DNA from: Pseudidiomarina halophila
GTDB taxonomy: Bacteria > Pseudomonadota > Gammaproteobacteria > Enterobacterales > Alteromonadaceae
Reading direction: 5' to 3'
NCBI RefSeq assembly: GCF_003987215.1
Contig: NZ_PIPW01000004.1
Location: 1-64,000, forward strand
DNA length: 64,000 nucleotides
The notes under the pieces are model-generated. The model had not been told where the DNA came from and ran no database searches. It saw only the letters and a program-made list of their open reading frames with translations. Of the stretch, positions 1 to 8,656 are shown piece after piece (the stretch's first letter is position 1; each line of letters starts with the position of its first letter). The position numbers and the translations under genes are program-made.

Positions 1-26
1 TTTATGCCTGCAAAACAAACAGCAAA

Positions 27-145
27 AGCGTTGTTCGTTGCTCGTACGTTCGGCGTTGCCTCACTGCTCGTACGCTACGCTGCTCGTTTGTAATTCGAAC
101 AGCGTAGCGCACGAACAACGAACAGCGAAGCGTACGAACAACGCT
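27..145. repeat. Nested inverted/direct repeat cluster upstream of the TonB receptor
   Basis: Two perfect inverted repeats are nested: a 12-base arm at 27-38 matches the reverse complement at 134-145, and a 10-base arm at 73-82 matches 100-109 around a 17-base loop. A 10-base direct repeat (TGCTCGTACG) occurs at 39-48 and 65-74, and variants of CGAACAACG recur at about 112-142. There is no protein-coding logic here. The composition of short GAACAACG/GCTCGTACG words looks like an intergenic repeat family (REP/MITE-like), which is an inference. The rest of 1-262 shows no gene. Confidence 0.6.
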
Positions 146-262
146 CTTGCTCTTATCACTTCTGCATATCTTAGACTAAAGTCAACTGAGCAGTCTCGTG
201 ATCCATTGTTATCATTGTCGCACTAAAAATAAGTGTCACAAGATTCATGAGAGGTTCAGACA

Positions 263-2680
263 ATGCAGATAAATAAAACGCTACTCACAATGATAAGCGC
301 TGGAGTCGTAACTGGCACCGCAGCCTTTAGTACCGGCGTGTTCGCTCAGGAGCAAGAGGGTACTGCAATAGAAGCTGAAGAGCGCATTCAGGTTATCGGC
401 TCCCGGTTATCGATGCGCACCGCGACCGATGGTGCGGCTCCGGTTGATATTATTTCCAGTGAAGAATTAACGGCTAGCGGTATTACCGAAACCGCCCGCG
501 CATTACAGTACGCAGTGCCAAGCTTTAACTTCCCTTCTTCATCTATTACCGATGGATCTGATGCAGTACGACCTGCGTCATTACGCGGTTTATCACCTGA
601 TCACACCCTGGTTCTGGTCAATGGTAAGCGGCGTCATATGAGTGCATTGGTCCACTTAAATGGTACCACCGGTCGGGGTAGTTCCAATGTCGATCTTAAT
701 GCTATCCCAATCTCGTCGATAAAGCGTATCGAAGTATTACGTGATGGTGCCGCTGCGTTGTACGGCTCAGATGCCATTGCCGGCGTAATCAATATCGTCC
801 TCAAAGATCAAGCTGAGGGCGGCAGTCTGACCGCAGTCACCGGGCAAACATACGAGGGTGATGGTGAGCAGTATAAAGTCCACGGTAATGTTGGCTTCGA
901 ATTAGGTAATGACGGACATCTAACCTTATCTGCCGAATATCACCATAAAAACAAAACCAACCGCGCTGGTTTTGATCCACGCCAGCAGTATCCTCTGGTA
1001 GACGGTGAGCTTGACCCACGTGAACAAACGTTCGATCGCCTGAATCACCATGTCGGCGATGCCGAGTTTGAGAACAAAGCATTGTTTGCCAATGCCAGCA
1101 TCGCTCTGGGCGACGGTGAGTTATACGCATTCGGTGGGGTAAGTGACCGCACCACGCAATCTGGTGCATTCTACCGGCGCGCGCTTGATTCGCGGAATAT
1201 CATCGAAGTTTATCCGGATGGCTTCTTACCTCTGCTGACACCGGAAACCAGTGACGTCTCAGGCTACGTCGGCTACCGGTTTGATTTGGGTCAGTGGCAA
1301 GTTGACGCGAGTACGGGCTACGGCGAAAGCGAGTTCCAATACCGCGTCGAAAACTCAATAAACGCCTCAATTGGTCCCTCTTCGCAAACTGAATTTGATG
1401 CCGGAACTCTCATCACCGATGAAATGACCGCGACCGTCGATTTTTCACGCTTTGTTCCCTTTGTAAATAACTCGGATCTTTCGGTTGCCTTTGGCATTAG
1501 CTACCGTGAAAACAGTTATCAAATACGCGCTGGTGAGGAAGCTTCTTACATCGATGGCGGTTATAACGGACGTGCAGCGGGGAGTCAGGGCTTTACTGGC
1601 TTTAAACCTGAGTCGGAAGTTGACCAGTCACGCGATAATACCGGCGTCTATGTTGAAGTCGAGAATATGCTCACCGCCGATTTTCTGTGGGGAGCAGCAG
1701 TTCGTTATGAAGATTATTCTGATTTCGGTAGCAATACCAGCTGGAAGGTATCAGGCCGCTACGACCTAAGTGACGAATGGGCTATCCGTGCCACGGCAAA
1801 CACTGGCTTCCGCGCACCCAGCGTGCAGCAGTTGTATTTCTCCAACATTTCGACACTTTTTGTCGATCGGGGCAATGGCTTACAACCTGAACAAAGCGGA
1901 ACCTTCAACAATATCAGCGATGTAGCGCGCGAGTTAGGCATTGAAGGACTTGAGCCGGAAGAATCGCAAAGCTTTAGCGCTGGATTAGTATTCAATGGTT
2001 ATGATGGCTTCACTCTGACTATAGATGCGTTCCAGATTGCCATCGATGATCGCATTATTCTCTCCGGCGACGTCAGTCCGCAAGACTCTGCTGCTGTAGC
2101 AGATGCTCTGGCTGCAAGTGGTGCGGATAATGCACGGTTCTTTGTAAATGCTGTCGATACCACCACGCGTGGGGTTGATGTTGTGGCATCGAAAACCTTC
2201 CAGTTCGCTGAGTACGGTGAACTGCGCACGCAACTTGCTTATGGTTACAATAAAACCGAAATTGATGACGTCAATTTACCGGCGCTGCTTGATGGTCTGG
2301 AAGACAACCTGTTCGATGGTGTAGAACGCACCCGGATGACACGCTCGGTGCCAAGAAACAGCGGTAGCATTGCGTTTACCCATACCCTGAGTGATTTAGA
2401 AACACGATTGGCATTTAACTACTTCGGCGATTACACACTGGAGAATAGTCAGGGCGTACAGACAGAGTTTGGCGCTAAGTGGGTGACCGACTTGTCAGCT
2501 AAGTATCGTCTGAACAACCAGCTTTCAGTAAGTGCTGGAGTACAGAACCTATTTGACGAGTATCCTGATAAGCAACGTCCGGGCAGTCAGTTCAATGGTA
2601 TTTTCATGTACCCGCTGACTAATGCGCCATTTGGTTTTAACGGCGGCTATTACTATGCCGAACTGACGTATAACTTCTGA
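263..2680 (+). CDS. TonB-dependent outer membrane receptor
   Basis: An 805-residue outer membrane receptor that would import a large substrate (siderophore, cofactor or oligomer) using TonB/ExbBD energy. A signal peptide covers residues 1-28 (cleavage after VFA). A TonB-box-like segment (ERIQVIGSR) lies at about 40-48. The plug domain follows at about 60-180, with the typical LVLVNGKRR, RIEVLRDGAAALYGSDAIAG and VINIVLK segments. The remainder is a 22-strand-type barrel ending in an aromatic residue (YNF). The start is supported by GAGAGG 7 bases upstream. The substrate cannot be read from sequence. It stands alone and is followed by a strong terminator. Family assignment is firm, substrate unknown. 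Confidence 0.93.
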   Translation: MQINKTLLTMISAGVVTGTAAFSTGVFAQEQEGTAIEAEERIQVIGSRLSMRTATDGAAPVDIISSEELTASGITETARALQYAVPSFNFPSSSITDGSDAVRPASLRGLSPDHTLVLVNGKRRHMSALVHLNGTTGRGSSNVDLNAIPISSIKRIEVLRDGAAALYGSDAIAGVINIVLKDQAEGGSLTAVTGQTYEGDGEQYKVHGNVGFELGNDGHLTLSAEYHHKNKTNRAGFDPRQQYPLVDGELDPREQTFDRLNHHVGDAEFENKALFANASIALGDGELYAFGGVSDRTTQSGAFYRRALDSRNIIEVYPDGFLPLLTPETSDVSGYVGYRFDLGQWQVDASTGYGESEFQYRVENSINASIGPSSQTEFDAGTLITDEMTATVDFSRFVPFVNNSDLSVAFGISYRENSYQIRAGEEASYIDGGYNGRAAGSQGFTGFKPESEVDQSRDNTGVYVEVENMLTADFLWGAAVRYEDYSDFGSNTSWKVSGRYDLSDEWAIRATANTGFRAPSVQQLYFSNISTLFVDRGNGLQPEQSGTFNNISDVARELGIEGLEPEESQSFSAGLVFNGYDGFTLTIDAFQIAIDDRIILSGDVSPQDSAAVADALAASGADNARFFVNAVDTTTRGVDVVASKTFQFAEYGELRTQLAYGYNKTEIDDVNLPALLDGLEDNLFDGVERTRMTRSVPRNSGSIAFTHTLSDLETRLAFNYFGDYTLENSQGVQTEFGAKWVTDLSAKYRLNNQLSVSAGVQNLFDEYPDKQRPGSQFNGIFMYPLTNAPFGFNGGYYYAELTYNF

Positions 2681-2704
2681 TCCCTGCGTCGTTAAACCTT
2701 TGTC

Positions 2705-2732
2705 AAAACCGCCACTTTGTGGCGGTTTTTTT
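2705..2732 (+). terminator. Rho-independent terminator of the TonB receptor gene
   Basis: A perfect 11-bp stem (AAAACCGCCAC / GTGGCGGTTTT) with a 3-base TTT loop is followed by a run of T to 2732. It begins 25 bases after the receptor stop codon. Confidence 0.92.
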
Positions 2733-2787
2733 ATACCAAAAAATCCTATTCTCAACAATAGTCGTTTTAAAACAATCACCTAACATG

Positions 2788-2805
2788 CTGGCACGTTTCT
2801 TGTAT
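2788..2805 (+). promoter_or_regulatory. Near-consensus sigma-54 (RpoN) promoter
   Basis: The sequence CTGGCACG-TTTC-TTGTA matches the RpoN consensus YTGGCACG-N4-TTGCW at all but one core base (TTGT for TTGC). The -24 GG (2790-2791) and the -12 G (2802) have the exact spacing required. The transcript would start near 2815, leaving a leader of about 35 bases before the ATG at 2851. Enhancer sites for the activator would be expected in 2733-2787; I could not identify one. Confidence 0.8.
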
Positions 2806-2850
2806 TACTTTAGGGGCAACGTCTTGAAGTGCTATCTATTGGAGAACATC

Positions 2851-3162
2851 ATGGGAAACAAATCTACCTGGTTATGGGTTGTCGCGGCAATTATCGGTCT
2901 GGCACTTTTCGGTGATGAAGTACTGGGTTTGCTGGGTGCAATTATCGGCTTGGTAATAAGTATTGGTATCACTGGATTATTGATGATCGCAATAGCGCTG
3001 GGTGCTTTTGCTTTAGTGGTAATGGTCGGCGGTAGTGTTGCGGTGGGCTTGATGGTCGCTGCTGTAGCTTTGGTGGCAGTCTTATTTAGTTGGTTGTGGC
3101 CGTACTTGTTGTTATTCGGAATCATCTACTTATTGGTTCGTAAACGTCCGAAAGCTGTGTAA
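2851..3162 (+). CDS. Small glycine-rich membrane protein, candidate RpoN/phage-shock regulon member
   Basis: A 103-residue, almost wholly hydrophobic protein. Three to four membrane segments can be seen at about 7-20, 24-50, 52-79 and 80-96, with a short charged C-terminus (VRKRPKAV). The start is the ATG at 2851 with GGAG 6 bases upstream; the frame stays open further upstream but without a ribosome site. It lies directly behind a near-consensus sigma-54 promoter. The C-terminal pattern (LFSWLWPYLLL then basic residues) loosely recalls PspG, a sigma-54-dependent phage-shock membrane protein, but PspG is shorter (about 80 residues), so this is only a hypothesis. Function otherwise unknown. 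Confidence 0.75.
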   Translation: MGNKSTWLWVVAAIIGLALFGDEVLGLLGAIIGLVISIGITGLLMIAIALGAFALVVMVGGSVAVGLMVAAVALVAVLFSWLWPYLLLFGIIYLLVRKRPKAV

Positions 3163-3199
3163 ACTAAAGCCTTCTTTGATGAATGAATAAGGCAAAGTT

Positions 3200-3625
3200 A
3201 TGAAACAGCTGGTGGTAGGCTTGGTGTGTTTGTTACTGAGTGTCAGTGTGCAGGCAGCGCAAGTCGAAGTTACTGAAGCATGGGTGAAACCAACGATTCC
3301 GGGTACCGTTAATGGTGCCGGTTATATGGTCGTGCGCAATCATGGTGATAAAGCAGTAACCCTACGCGGAATAGAGACTGCGGCGGCGCGTGCCGCTGAG
3401 GTGCATCAGCATGTGACCGGTGAAGACGGCATGATGCGCATGCGCCGGGTACCTGAGCTGGTGATTGGCCCTAACGAGTCTGTGACCTTTGAGCCTGGCG
3501 GCTACCACGTGATGTTCTTTGGTGTAAAGATTCCGTTTAAAGTGGGCGAAGAGGTTGCTTTTCAACTGCAGTTCGCTGATGCTGAGGCGCTAACGGTGAA
3601 CGCCGAAGTGCGGCCGTTGCACTAA
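3200..3625 (+). CDS. PCu(A)C family periplasmic copper chaperone
   Basis: A 141-residue exported protein with a signal peptide to about A19. Such proteins hold Cu(I) in the periplasm and deliver it, mainly to the CuA site of cytochrome c oxidase. The full metal motif H-X-X10-M-X21-H-X-M is present: H69, M81, H103 and M105, with extra Met residues at 78-79. Domain length is normal for the family. It is 37 bases downstream of the small membrane protein and 37 bases upstream of the barrel gene, without an obvious terminator between. No Sco or oxidase gene is nearby. Confidence 0.9.
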   Translation: MKQLVVGLVCLLLSVSVQAAQVEVTEAWVKPTIPGTVNGAGYMVVRNHGDKAVTLRGIETAAARAAEVHQHVTGEDGMMRMRRVPELVIGPNESVTFEPGGYHVMFFGVKIPFKVGEEVAFQLQFADAEALTVNAEVRPLH

Positions 3626-3662
3626 CCTAAAATCTTCGCTCAGAATCGCAAGGAAAGTTGTC

Positions 3663-4421
3663 ATGGTAGATGGTAAAGGTATCAAACTCGCCACACTGCT
3701 CGCGTGTAGCGTTCTCTCTGCGCCTGTCGCAGCCGATACAGTATTTGGGGTTTATGCCGGCGGGCAGTTTTGGCAAACGGACACCTCTGGCAGTTTCGGC
3801 AGTACTAATAACAATCCAGAGTTTGCCTTCGACGACGAGCAACAAAGTAGTTATTACCTTGCCCTGGAGCATCCGATTCCGTTATTCCCGAATTTAAAAG
3901 TACGGCATAACGAGCTCGTGAGTAACGGCCAGCAACGATTGAGTCAGGACTTTAGCTTTTTCGGCACTACCTTCAGTGCGGACAATCCCATAAATTATCA
4001 AACTGACCTTAGCCACACCGACTACACGCTCTATTATGAGCTGTTTGATAATGACCTGCTGACTTTTGATCTGGGTGTCACTGCCAAACGCGTGGAAGGC
4101 AATCTTGAAGTGCGTAGCCAGGAATTCATGCGGGCGAGCGCAACTGATGGGTGGATACCGACACTTTACAGTCAGTTACGGGTTGGTATTCCAGCTACGC
4201 CGTTTACCGTTTACGGCATTGCAAATGCGTTGAGCATTGACGACTCGAAAATTGAAGATTATGAAGCTGGGATTGAATACCGGGTAGTAGAAAACCTGGC
4301 TGTCGACCTGAATCTGCAGCTCGGTTACCGCGTCTTTAATATCGAGCTCGATGATTTAGATAACATCTACAGTAACCTTGAGTACCGCGGACCCTATCTG
4401 GGTCTCGAGGTACATTTTTAG
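3663..4421 (+). CDS. Outer membrane beta-barrel protein (TIGR04219-like)
   Basis: A 252-residue exported protein: signal peptide to about residue 24 (PVAAD), then alternating amphipathic strands typical of an 8-12 strand barrel, ending in an aromatic residue (LEVHF), the usual BAM-recognised C-terminus. The VFGVYAGGQFWQ opening resembles the TIGR04219 family of uncharacterised outer membrane proteins from gammaproteobacteria. AAGGAAAG lies 5-6 bases upstream of the ATG. The stop codon is only 2 bases from the end of the convergent DUF3299 gene. Function unknown. Confidence 0.8.
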   Translation: MVDGKGIKLATLLACSVLSAPVAADTVFGVYAGGQFWQTDTSGSFGSTNNNPEFAFDDEQQSSYYLALEHPIPLFPNLKVRHNELVSNGQQRLSQDFSFFGTTFSADNPINYQTDLSHTDYTLYYELFDNDLLTFDLGVTAKRVEGNLEVRSQEFMRASATDGWIPTLYSQLRVGIPATPFTVYGIANALSIDDSKIEDYEAGIEYRVVENLAVDLNLQLGYRVFNIELDDLDNIYSNLEYRGPYLGLEVHF

Positions 4422-4423
4422 GC

Positions 4424-4915
4424 TTATCCACCGTAGGGTGTTACCGTCGCGGCATCAAGCTGATAGCCAACCACGGCGAGCTCACCATCGGCCCGTTCAA
4501 CTGTGACAGTGCCTTCGACCCAAACCGGGTTGAAGGCCTGACGTATCGGATAACCTTCCGGGAAACGAACCAACAATACCTGATTTGGTGGCGGTGGCGG
4601 CACGTGAATACAGGCGCCTTCATAGGGCACTAACAAGAACTCGGTGACCTTACTGTCTTCAGCTTGTAGCTGCACCACAAATCCCGGAATACGAATCTTC
4701 TGGCCATCTAAAGCTTCCACCACAGGCGCGTTTATTTCAGGTTGGCCCATCGCTTCAGGATTCATGTCATAGTAAGCCTGACTGCGCACCGGCGGTGGCG
4801 TGTAACCTTCAGGAATCAGGTTCTTCCATTCGATCTCGCGATAATCACTGGCACTGGCCGCTCCTACGGAAAACAATGCCACGACCGCCAAACTCGCTAA
4901 CCAACTTTTCATCAT
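4424..4915 (-). CDS. DUF3299 periplasmic protein
   Basis: A 163-residue protein with a signal peptide to about residue 22 and a DUF3299 body, recognised by GACIHVPPPPPNQ in the second half and by KIRIPGFVV in the middle. The Cys-His-Pro-rich motif could bind metal, but this is not shown. It is the last gene of a three-gene operon with an FtsX-type permease (4-base ATGA overlap) and its ATPase. I recall the same trio in zinc-regulated operons of Vibrio (zrg genes), which would make this a partner in metal handling; that link is inference. Confidence 0.82.
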   Translation of the reverse strand: MMKSWLASLAVVALFSVGAASASDYREIEWKNLIPEGYTPPPVRSQAYYDMNPEAMGQPEINAPVVEALDGQKIRIPGFVVQLQAEDSKVTEFLLVPYEGACIHVPPPPPNQVLLVRFPEGYPIRQAFNPVWVEGTVTVERADGELAVVGYQLDAATVTPYGG

Positions 4916-6228
4916 AACTTCACCGTTAATCCATCAGCTAAAGCATTGCGATAGGCTCGCCATGCCGGATAGAAACTTAAGACGATGGCAGCGCCAATAA
5001 TGGCTGCCAACAAGTATATTTCCCGCAAGGTTAACAGGCTGGCGGTGACCTGGATGCCCAGAGTGTTTTGTAACATATCAGCTCCGAGTACCAAAACTGC
5101 ATAGAGCGCACCGGTACCTAATGCGGTACCTAAAATAGTGACCGCAGCGGCTTCGCAGACCAGCAGTCCCAGAATGGTGACTGGACCGGCACCAATAGAT
5201 CGTAAGACCGCCATTTCGCGCCGACGTTCACGTAAACTGGCTAAAAGCGTGGTCAGCATGCCTAATAACCCGGTAATGACGACCAGTACTGAAATGGTCA
5301 TCAGAGCGCGTTCGAACAGGTTTAAGGTGCGCCAGAAGTTCTGCAGTGCAAGACCGGGCATAATTGCTGACAAAGCTTCTTCATCATAGGTGTTTATCAT
5401 GCGCTGCAGGCGCAGCGCAAAGGCGCGGTTTTCCAGGCCAAGCAGCACGGCACTCAAAGTATAGACCGGCGGTGCGGCCGACTCGCCTTGCTGGCTGTCA
5501 GCATGAGCGTAATCATGGGCGCTGTCATTGTCATGGGCGTGGTCACCAGCATGCTCATCGGCGTGTTCATCTTCCGGCTGATACTCGCCATGTACCAGTC
5601 CCTGACCGGCCAACGGAATAAACACGCCGCGGTCAATAGGAGTACCTGTGCGCGCCAGCACGCCTGCTACGGTAAAAGGATGCGCATCATGGGTGCTGAA
5701 ACTGATATCGCCCGTACCATGGGATATGGTGACAGGATCATCGACGTTTAATTGCAACTCTGCAGCTGCCTCAGCACCTAGCACGGCGACAGTAGGCGTG
5801 GTATGGCTGGAAAAATCGGCGCCTCGCGCAAAGCGTAAAGGCTGTTTGCTGCCATACTGAAAGTGTTCAAATAGTGCGTCAGTAGTGGCAATTACCGGTA
5901 AGCCCTGCACACTATCACCCATCGCCATGGGGATATGCCATTCGACGCTGGGGAGTTGCTGAAGATAAAGGTAACTCTCCCAGCTCAGAGTGTTGGATAG
6001 ATTGCCGATATGAAACACGCTGCTTAACAGGAGTTCCGTTGAACCGGTACGCGCGCCAACAATCAAGTCGGTGCCAGATATGGTGTTAGCGAAGTTTTCC
6101 TGGGTTTGCACACGGATACGCTCAACGCCAAGTAGCAATAAGGTACTTACGGCGATGGCGACAATGGTGAGCCAGACACTACCGCGGCGGTTCCACAAAC
6201 TCGCTAAGGCTAGTTTAAACATGCTCAC
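4912..6228 (-). CDS. FtsX/MacB-type ABC permease with histidine-rich loop
   Basis: A 438-residue type VII ABC permease: one N-terminal membrane helix (about 17-37), a large periplasmic MacB-PCD domain, then three helices at about 308-332, 352-385 and 405-425 carrying the conserved SLRERRREMAVLRSIGA coupling segment (331-347). Such permeases do not usually carry solutes across the membrane; they use ATP to drive periplasmic work (lipoprotein release, efflux gating). Unusually, residues 213-242 hold seven His among many Asp/Glu, a likely metal-binding loop in the periplasm. It overlaps the ATPase gene by 14 bases and the DUF3299 gene by 4, so the three are cotranscribed. Confidence 0.9.
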   Translation of the reverse strand: MSMFKLALASLWNRRGSVWLTIVAIAVSTLLLLGVERIRVQTQENFANTISGTDLIVGARTGSTELLLSSVFHIGNLSNTLSWESYLYLQQLPSVEWHIPMAMGDSVQGLPVIATTDALFEHFQYGSKQPLRFARGADFSSHTTPTVAVLGAEAAAELQLNVDDPVTISHGTGDISFSTHDAHPFTVAGVLARTGTPIDRGVFIPLAGQGLVHGEYQPEDEHADEHAGDHAHDNDSAHDYAHADSQQGESAAPPVYTLSAVLLGLENRAFALRLQRMINTYDEEALSAIMPGLALQNFWRTLNLFERALMTISVLVVITGLLGMLTTLLASLRERRREMAVLRSIGAGPVTILGLLVCEAAAVTILGTALGTGALYAVLVLGADMLQNTLGIQVTASLLTLREIYLLAAIIGAAIVLSFYPAWRAYRNALADGLTVKL

Positions 6229-6916
6229 CTGCCGCGGCCTGATTGATTTCCTGTAACTCGATCGCGCGTGGAAAGTGGGGCGCTAGCGTCGCGTCGTGCG
6301 TGACAAAGAGTAAGGTGGTTTCTTGCTCTGCACAGGCCTCAAACAATAGCTGAATAAAGTCATCGCGGTGGGCCTGGTCAAGTGCCGAAGTGGGTTCATC
6401 GGCGATAATCAGTGCTGGGCTGCCCAATAGTGCGCGGGCTGCTGCAACCCGTTGTTGCTGGCCGACACTCAGTTGATGAGCGGGCTGCTGCTGTTGCTCC
6501 GCGCTCAGACCCAGTCGATCCAGCAAAACTGTGGCGCTTGCATTAATGGATGTTCCCGCCAGCCGTTGTCGGCGCGCCGGCGCGAACTGGCAGGCAAGGG
6601 TGACATTAGCAATGGCCGACAAATAGGGAAGCAGATTAAATTGCTGAAAAATATAACCAATCTCATTGGCGCGTAAGCGATCACGCTGGTGCTGGTTAAG
6701 CTTGGCAAGATCATGGCCAAGCACTTGCACTTGTCCGGGTGCGGTGGTGTAAATGCCCGCAATAAGACTTAACAGGGTAGATTTACCGCTACCGCTCGCG
6801 CCACGCAACAATACCCGCTCACCACGGGCGAGAGAGAGCTGTGGGATGCTCAGTAACGGCGACTGAGCACCCGGCCAGCTAAACTCAAGTTGATTTAGCT
6901 CAACACAGGTGCTCAT
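6215..6916 (-). CDS. ABC transporter ATPase (LolD/MacB type)
   Basis: A 233-residue ATP-binding subunit. Walker A GASGSGKST is at 39-47, the Q-loop near 91, the ABC signature LSVGQQQR at 149-156, Walker B ALIIADE at 168-174 and the switch His at 207. It is first in the operon and pairs with the following FtsX-type permease. Its sequence class matches LolD/MacB/FtsE rather than importers. Transcription probably starts in the short gap after ppa or reads through from ppa, since only 5 bases separate them. Confidence 0.92.
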   Translation of the reverse strand: MSTCVELNQLEFSWPGAQSPLLSIPQLSLARGERVLLRGASGSGKSTLLSLIAGIYTTAPGQVQVLGHDLAKLNQHQRDRLRANEIGYIFQQFNLLPYLSAIANVTLACQFAPARRQRLAGTSINASATVLLDRLGLSAEQQQQPAHQLSVGQQQRVAAARALLGSPALIIADEPTSALDQAHRDDFIQLLFEACAEQETTLLFVTHDATLAPHFPRAIELQEINQAAAGEHV

Positions 6917-6921
6917 TTGGC

Positions 6922-7452
6922 TTATTTAGCTTGTGCGCGTTCGAATGAGCTCAGGATTTCATCTTTAGCTTCATTGATGTCGCCCCAGCCTTCAATTTTC
7001 ACCCATTTGCCTTTTTCGAGCTCTTTGTAATGCTCAAAGAAATGGGTGATTTGTGCTTTTAGCAGCTCTGGCAGGTCGTTCACATCTTTGATGTGATCAT
7101 ATTCTTTGCTCAGCTTGCTCACAGGAACAGCGACAACCTTAGCATCCTGACCTGCGTCATCGGTCATTTTCAAAACGCCAACGGGACGACATTTGATTAC
7201 TGAACCAGGTTGTAATGGATGAGGTGTGGGCACCAGTACATCAACCGGGTCGCCATCAAGAGATAAAGTGTTGTTCACGAAGCCGTAGTTGCAAGGGTAA
7301 AACATTGCAGTAGACATAAAACGGTCGACCCAAAGGGTACCGGTTTCTTTGTCGACTTCATATTTGATTGGATCCGCATTGGCTGGGATCTCAATGATGA
7401 CATTGACTTCTTCTGGCAAGTTTTTACCTGCACTTACATCACTCAAACTCAT
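6922..7452 (-). CDS. ppa: Inorganic pyrophosphatase (family I)
   Basis: Cytoplasmic enzyme hydrolysing pyrophosphate to phosphate, pulling biosynthetic reactions forward. At 176 residues it matches the E. coli enzyme. The family signature DGDPVD (66-71) provides the metal-binding aspartates, and the KYEVDKETG and YPCNYGF segments are intact. It lies 46 bases downstream of fbp on the same strand and 5 bases ahead of the ABC operon. A TATAAT-like -10 (minus strand, about 7498-7503) overlaps the end of fbp, but no good -35 goes with it. Confidence 0.97.
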   Translation of the reverse strand: MSLSDVSAGKNLPEEVNVIIEIPANADPIKYEVDKETGTLWVDRFMSTAMFYPCNYGFVNNTLSLDGDPVDVLVPTPHPLQPGSVIKCRPVGVLKMTDDAGQDAKVVAVPVSKLSKEYDHIKDVNDLPELLKAQITHFFEHYKELEKGKWVKIEGWGDINEAKDEILSSFERAQAK

Positions 7453-7498
7453 GATCGTTCCTGTTTGCTTAATTATGATAGAAAAATTAGGTGACTTA

Positions 7499-8500
7499 TT
7501 ATACGTCGGTTGCCGTCGAATGCGAATCCTGCGAGTCGGTTAAGTACTCCAAACAGGTTGTTACTTCCTGTGCCGAGCCTAAAATAACACCCACGCGTTG
7601 GTGTATGTGTTCAGGCTGCACTTCGAGAATCCGCTGTTCACCGGTATGCGCCAGGCCGCCGGCTTGTTCAACCAGCATCGCCATCGGGTTACCTTCGTAC
7701 ATTAAGCGTAATTTGTAGGGCTTATTGGGTTTGCGGTTATCGCCGGGGTAGGTAAATAACCCGCCACGGCAAAGTACGCGATGGACGTCGGCAACCATTG
7801 CCGCGATCCAGCGCATATTAAAGTTTTTGCAGCGTGGTCCGGTTTCACCCGCCAGTAAGTCGTCAACGTAGTGACGCATCTGCGGTTGCCAATGGCGATA
7901 GTTCGACATATTGATGGCAAACTCACAGGTCTCATTTGGTATTTCGATATCAGTATCAGTAAGTAAGAATTCGCCCACTTTCTGATCCAGCGTAAACATC
8001 CGTACGCCGCGACCTGTGGTGAACACTAACATGGTCGATGGACCATAAAGGACATAGCCTGCTGCTACCTGGTTAGTTCCCGGTTGCAGAAACATATCCT
8101 CACCTGAGGTGGTCTTGTCAGGTGTCGGCAGAATTGAAAAGATGGTGCCGACCAGGCTGTTGATATCGATATTAGAACTGCCATCGAGCGGATCAAAAGC
8201 GACCAGGTACTCGCCCGTTTTTTCGCCTTCAACGATCCCATCTTCTTCTTCAGAAGCGACCGCGCGAACATGTGGGTTTTCCAGCAGAATATCTTTAAGC
8301 AGCTGATTCGCAAGAACGTCGAGCATTTTTTGCGTTTCGCCCTGAATGTTCTCGTCCAGAGTGGAGCCGAGCACGCCAGCCAACTCACCTTGATGGAGGC
8401 GGAATGAAATTTCTTTGGCACAAATCTGCAGTGTATTTATGACTGAAAGAAGTCCCTCATCGACCTGATCACGGCGTAAAGTGGGAATTAAGCGTTGCAT
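7499..8500 (-). CDS. fbp: Fructose-1,6-bisphosphatase class I
   Basis: Gluconeogenic enzyme converting fructose-1,6-bisphosphate to fructose-6-phosphate. The signature [10 protein letters not shown] is at 103-112, preceded by the metal-ligand segment SEEED (83-87), and the sugar-phosphate binding YEGNPMAML is near the C-terminus. I chose the ATG at 8500 (333 residues, family length 332) because GAGGA sits 5-6 bases upstream; an in-frame ATG at 8527 would add nine residues without a clear ribosome site. It is divergent from mpl across about 156 bases, as in other gammaproteobacteria. Confidence 0.96.
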   Translation of the reverse strand: MQRLIPTLRRDQVDEGLLSVINTLQICAKEISFRLHQGELAGVLGSTLDENIQGETQKMLDVLANQLLKDILLENPHVRAVASEEEDGIVEGEKTGEYLVAFDPLDGSSNIDINSLVGTIFSILPTPDKTTSGEDMFLQPGTNQVAAGYVLYGPSTMLVFTTGRGVRMFTLDQKVGEFLLTDTDIEIPNETCEFAINMSNYRHWQPQMRHYVDDLLAGETGPRCKNFNMRWIAAMVADVHRVLCRGGLFTYPGDNRKPNKPYKLRLMYEGNPMAMLVEQAGGLAHTGEQRILEVQPEHIHQRVGVILGSAQEVTTCLEYLTDSQDSHSTATDV

Positions 8501-8595
8501 AACGTCCTCATTTGATGTGCTGCTCAAAATCGCGGCTAAGTTTACCGCAAAAAGAGGTAAAATGCCTGCAAGAATCTCCGTAAATTATGCCTGCA

Positions 8596-8604
8596 TGCTA
8601 CACT
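8596..8604 (+). promoter_or_regulatory. Possible extended -10 promoter for mpl
   Basis: TGCTACACT forms an extended -10 (TGn plus TACACT) about 53 bases before the mpl ATG. No recognisable -35 lies 16-18 bases upstream, which extended -10 promoters tolerate. Based on pattern only. Confidence 0.35.
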
Positions 8605-8656
8605 AGCCCCGTTTTTTAGCGCACGCAGTAATGCGATGGAACCACTGGACGAAATT

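Noticed and set aside
201-219. Fur-box-like sequence ahead of the TonB receptor
   Set aside because: By eye only about 11 of 19 positions fit the consensus, one half-site (ATCATTGTC) being good and the other poor. Not enough to claim iron control.
38-226. Possible 62-residue coding region at the left edge
   Set aside because: It lies across the palindromic repeat cluster, has no ribosome site, and its residue pattern is just a translation of the repeats.
837-1169. Antisense open frame within the TonB receptor gene, and many similar ones opposite or in shifted frames of other genes
   Set aside because: They follow the codon structure of the sense gene, lack ribosome sites and recognisable domains.
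2719-2850. Longer N-terminus for the small membrane protein
   Set aside because: The frame is open, but this stretch overlaps the terminator and the sigma-54 promoter and has no ribosome site; GGAG before 2851 decides the start.
5364-5621. Plus-strand open frame across the His-rich loop of the ABC permease
   Set aside because: Its Arg/His-rich composition is the mirror of the repetitive His/Asp codons on the minus strand; no start signal.
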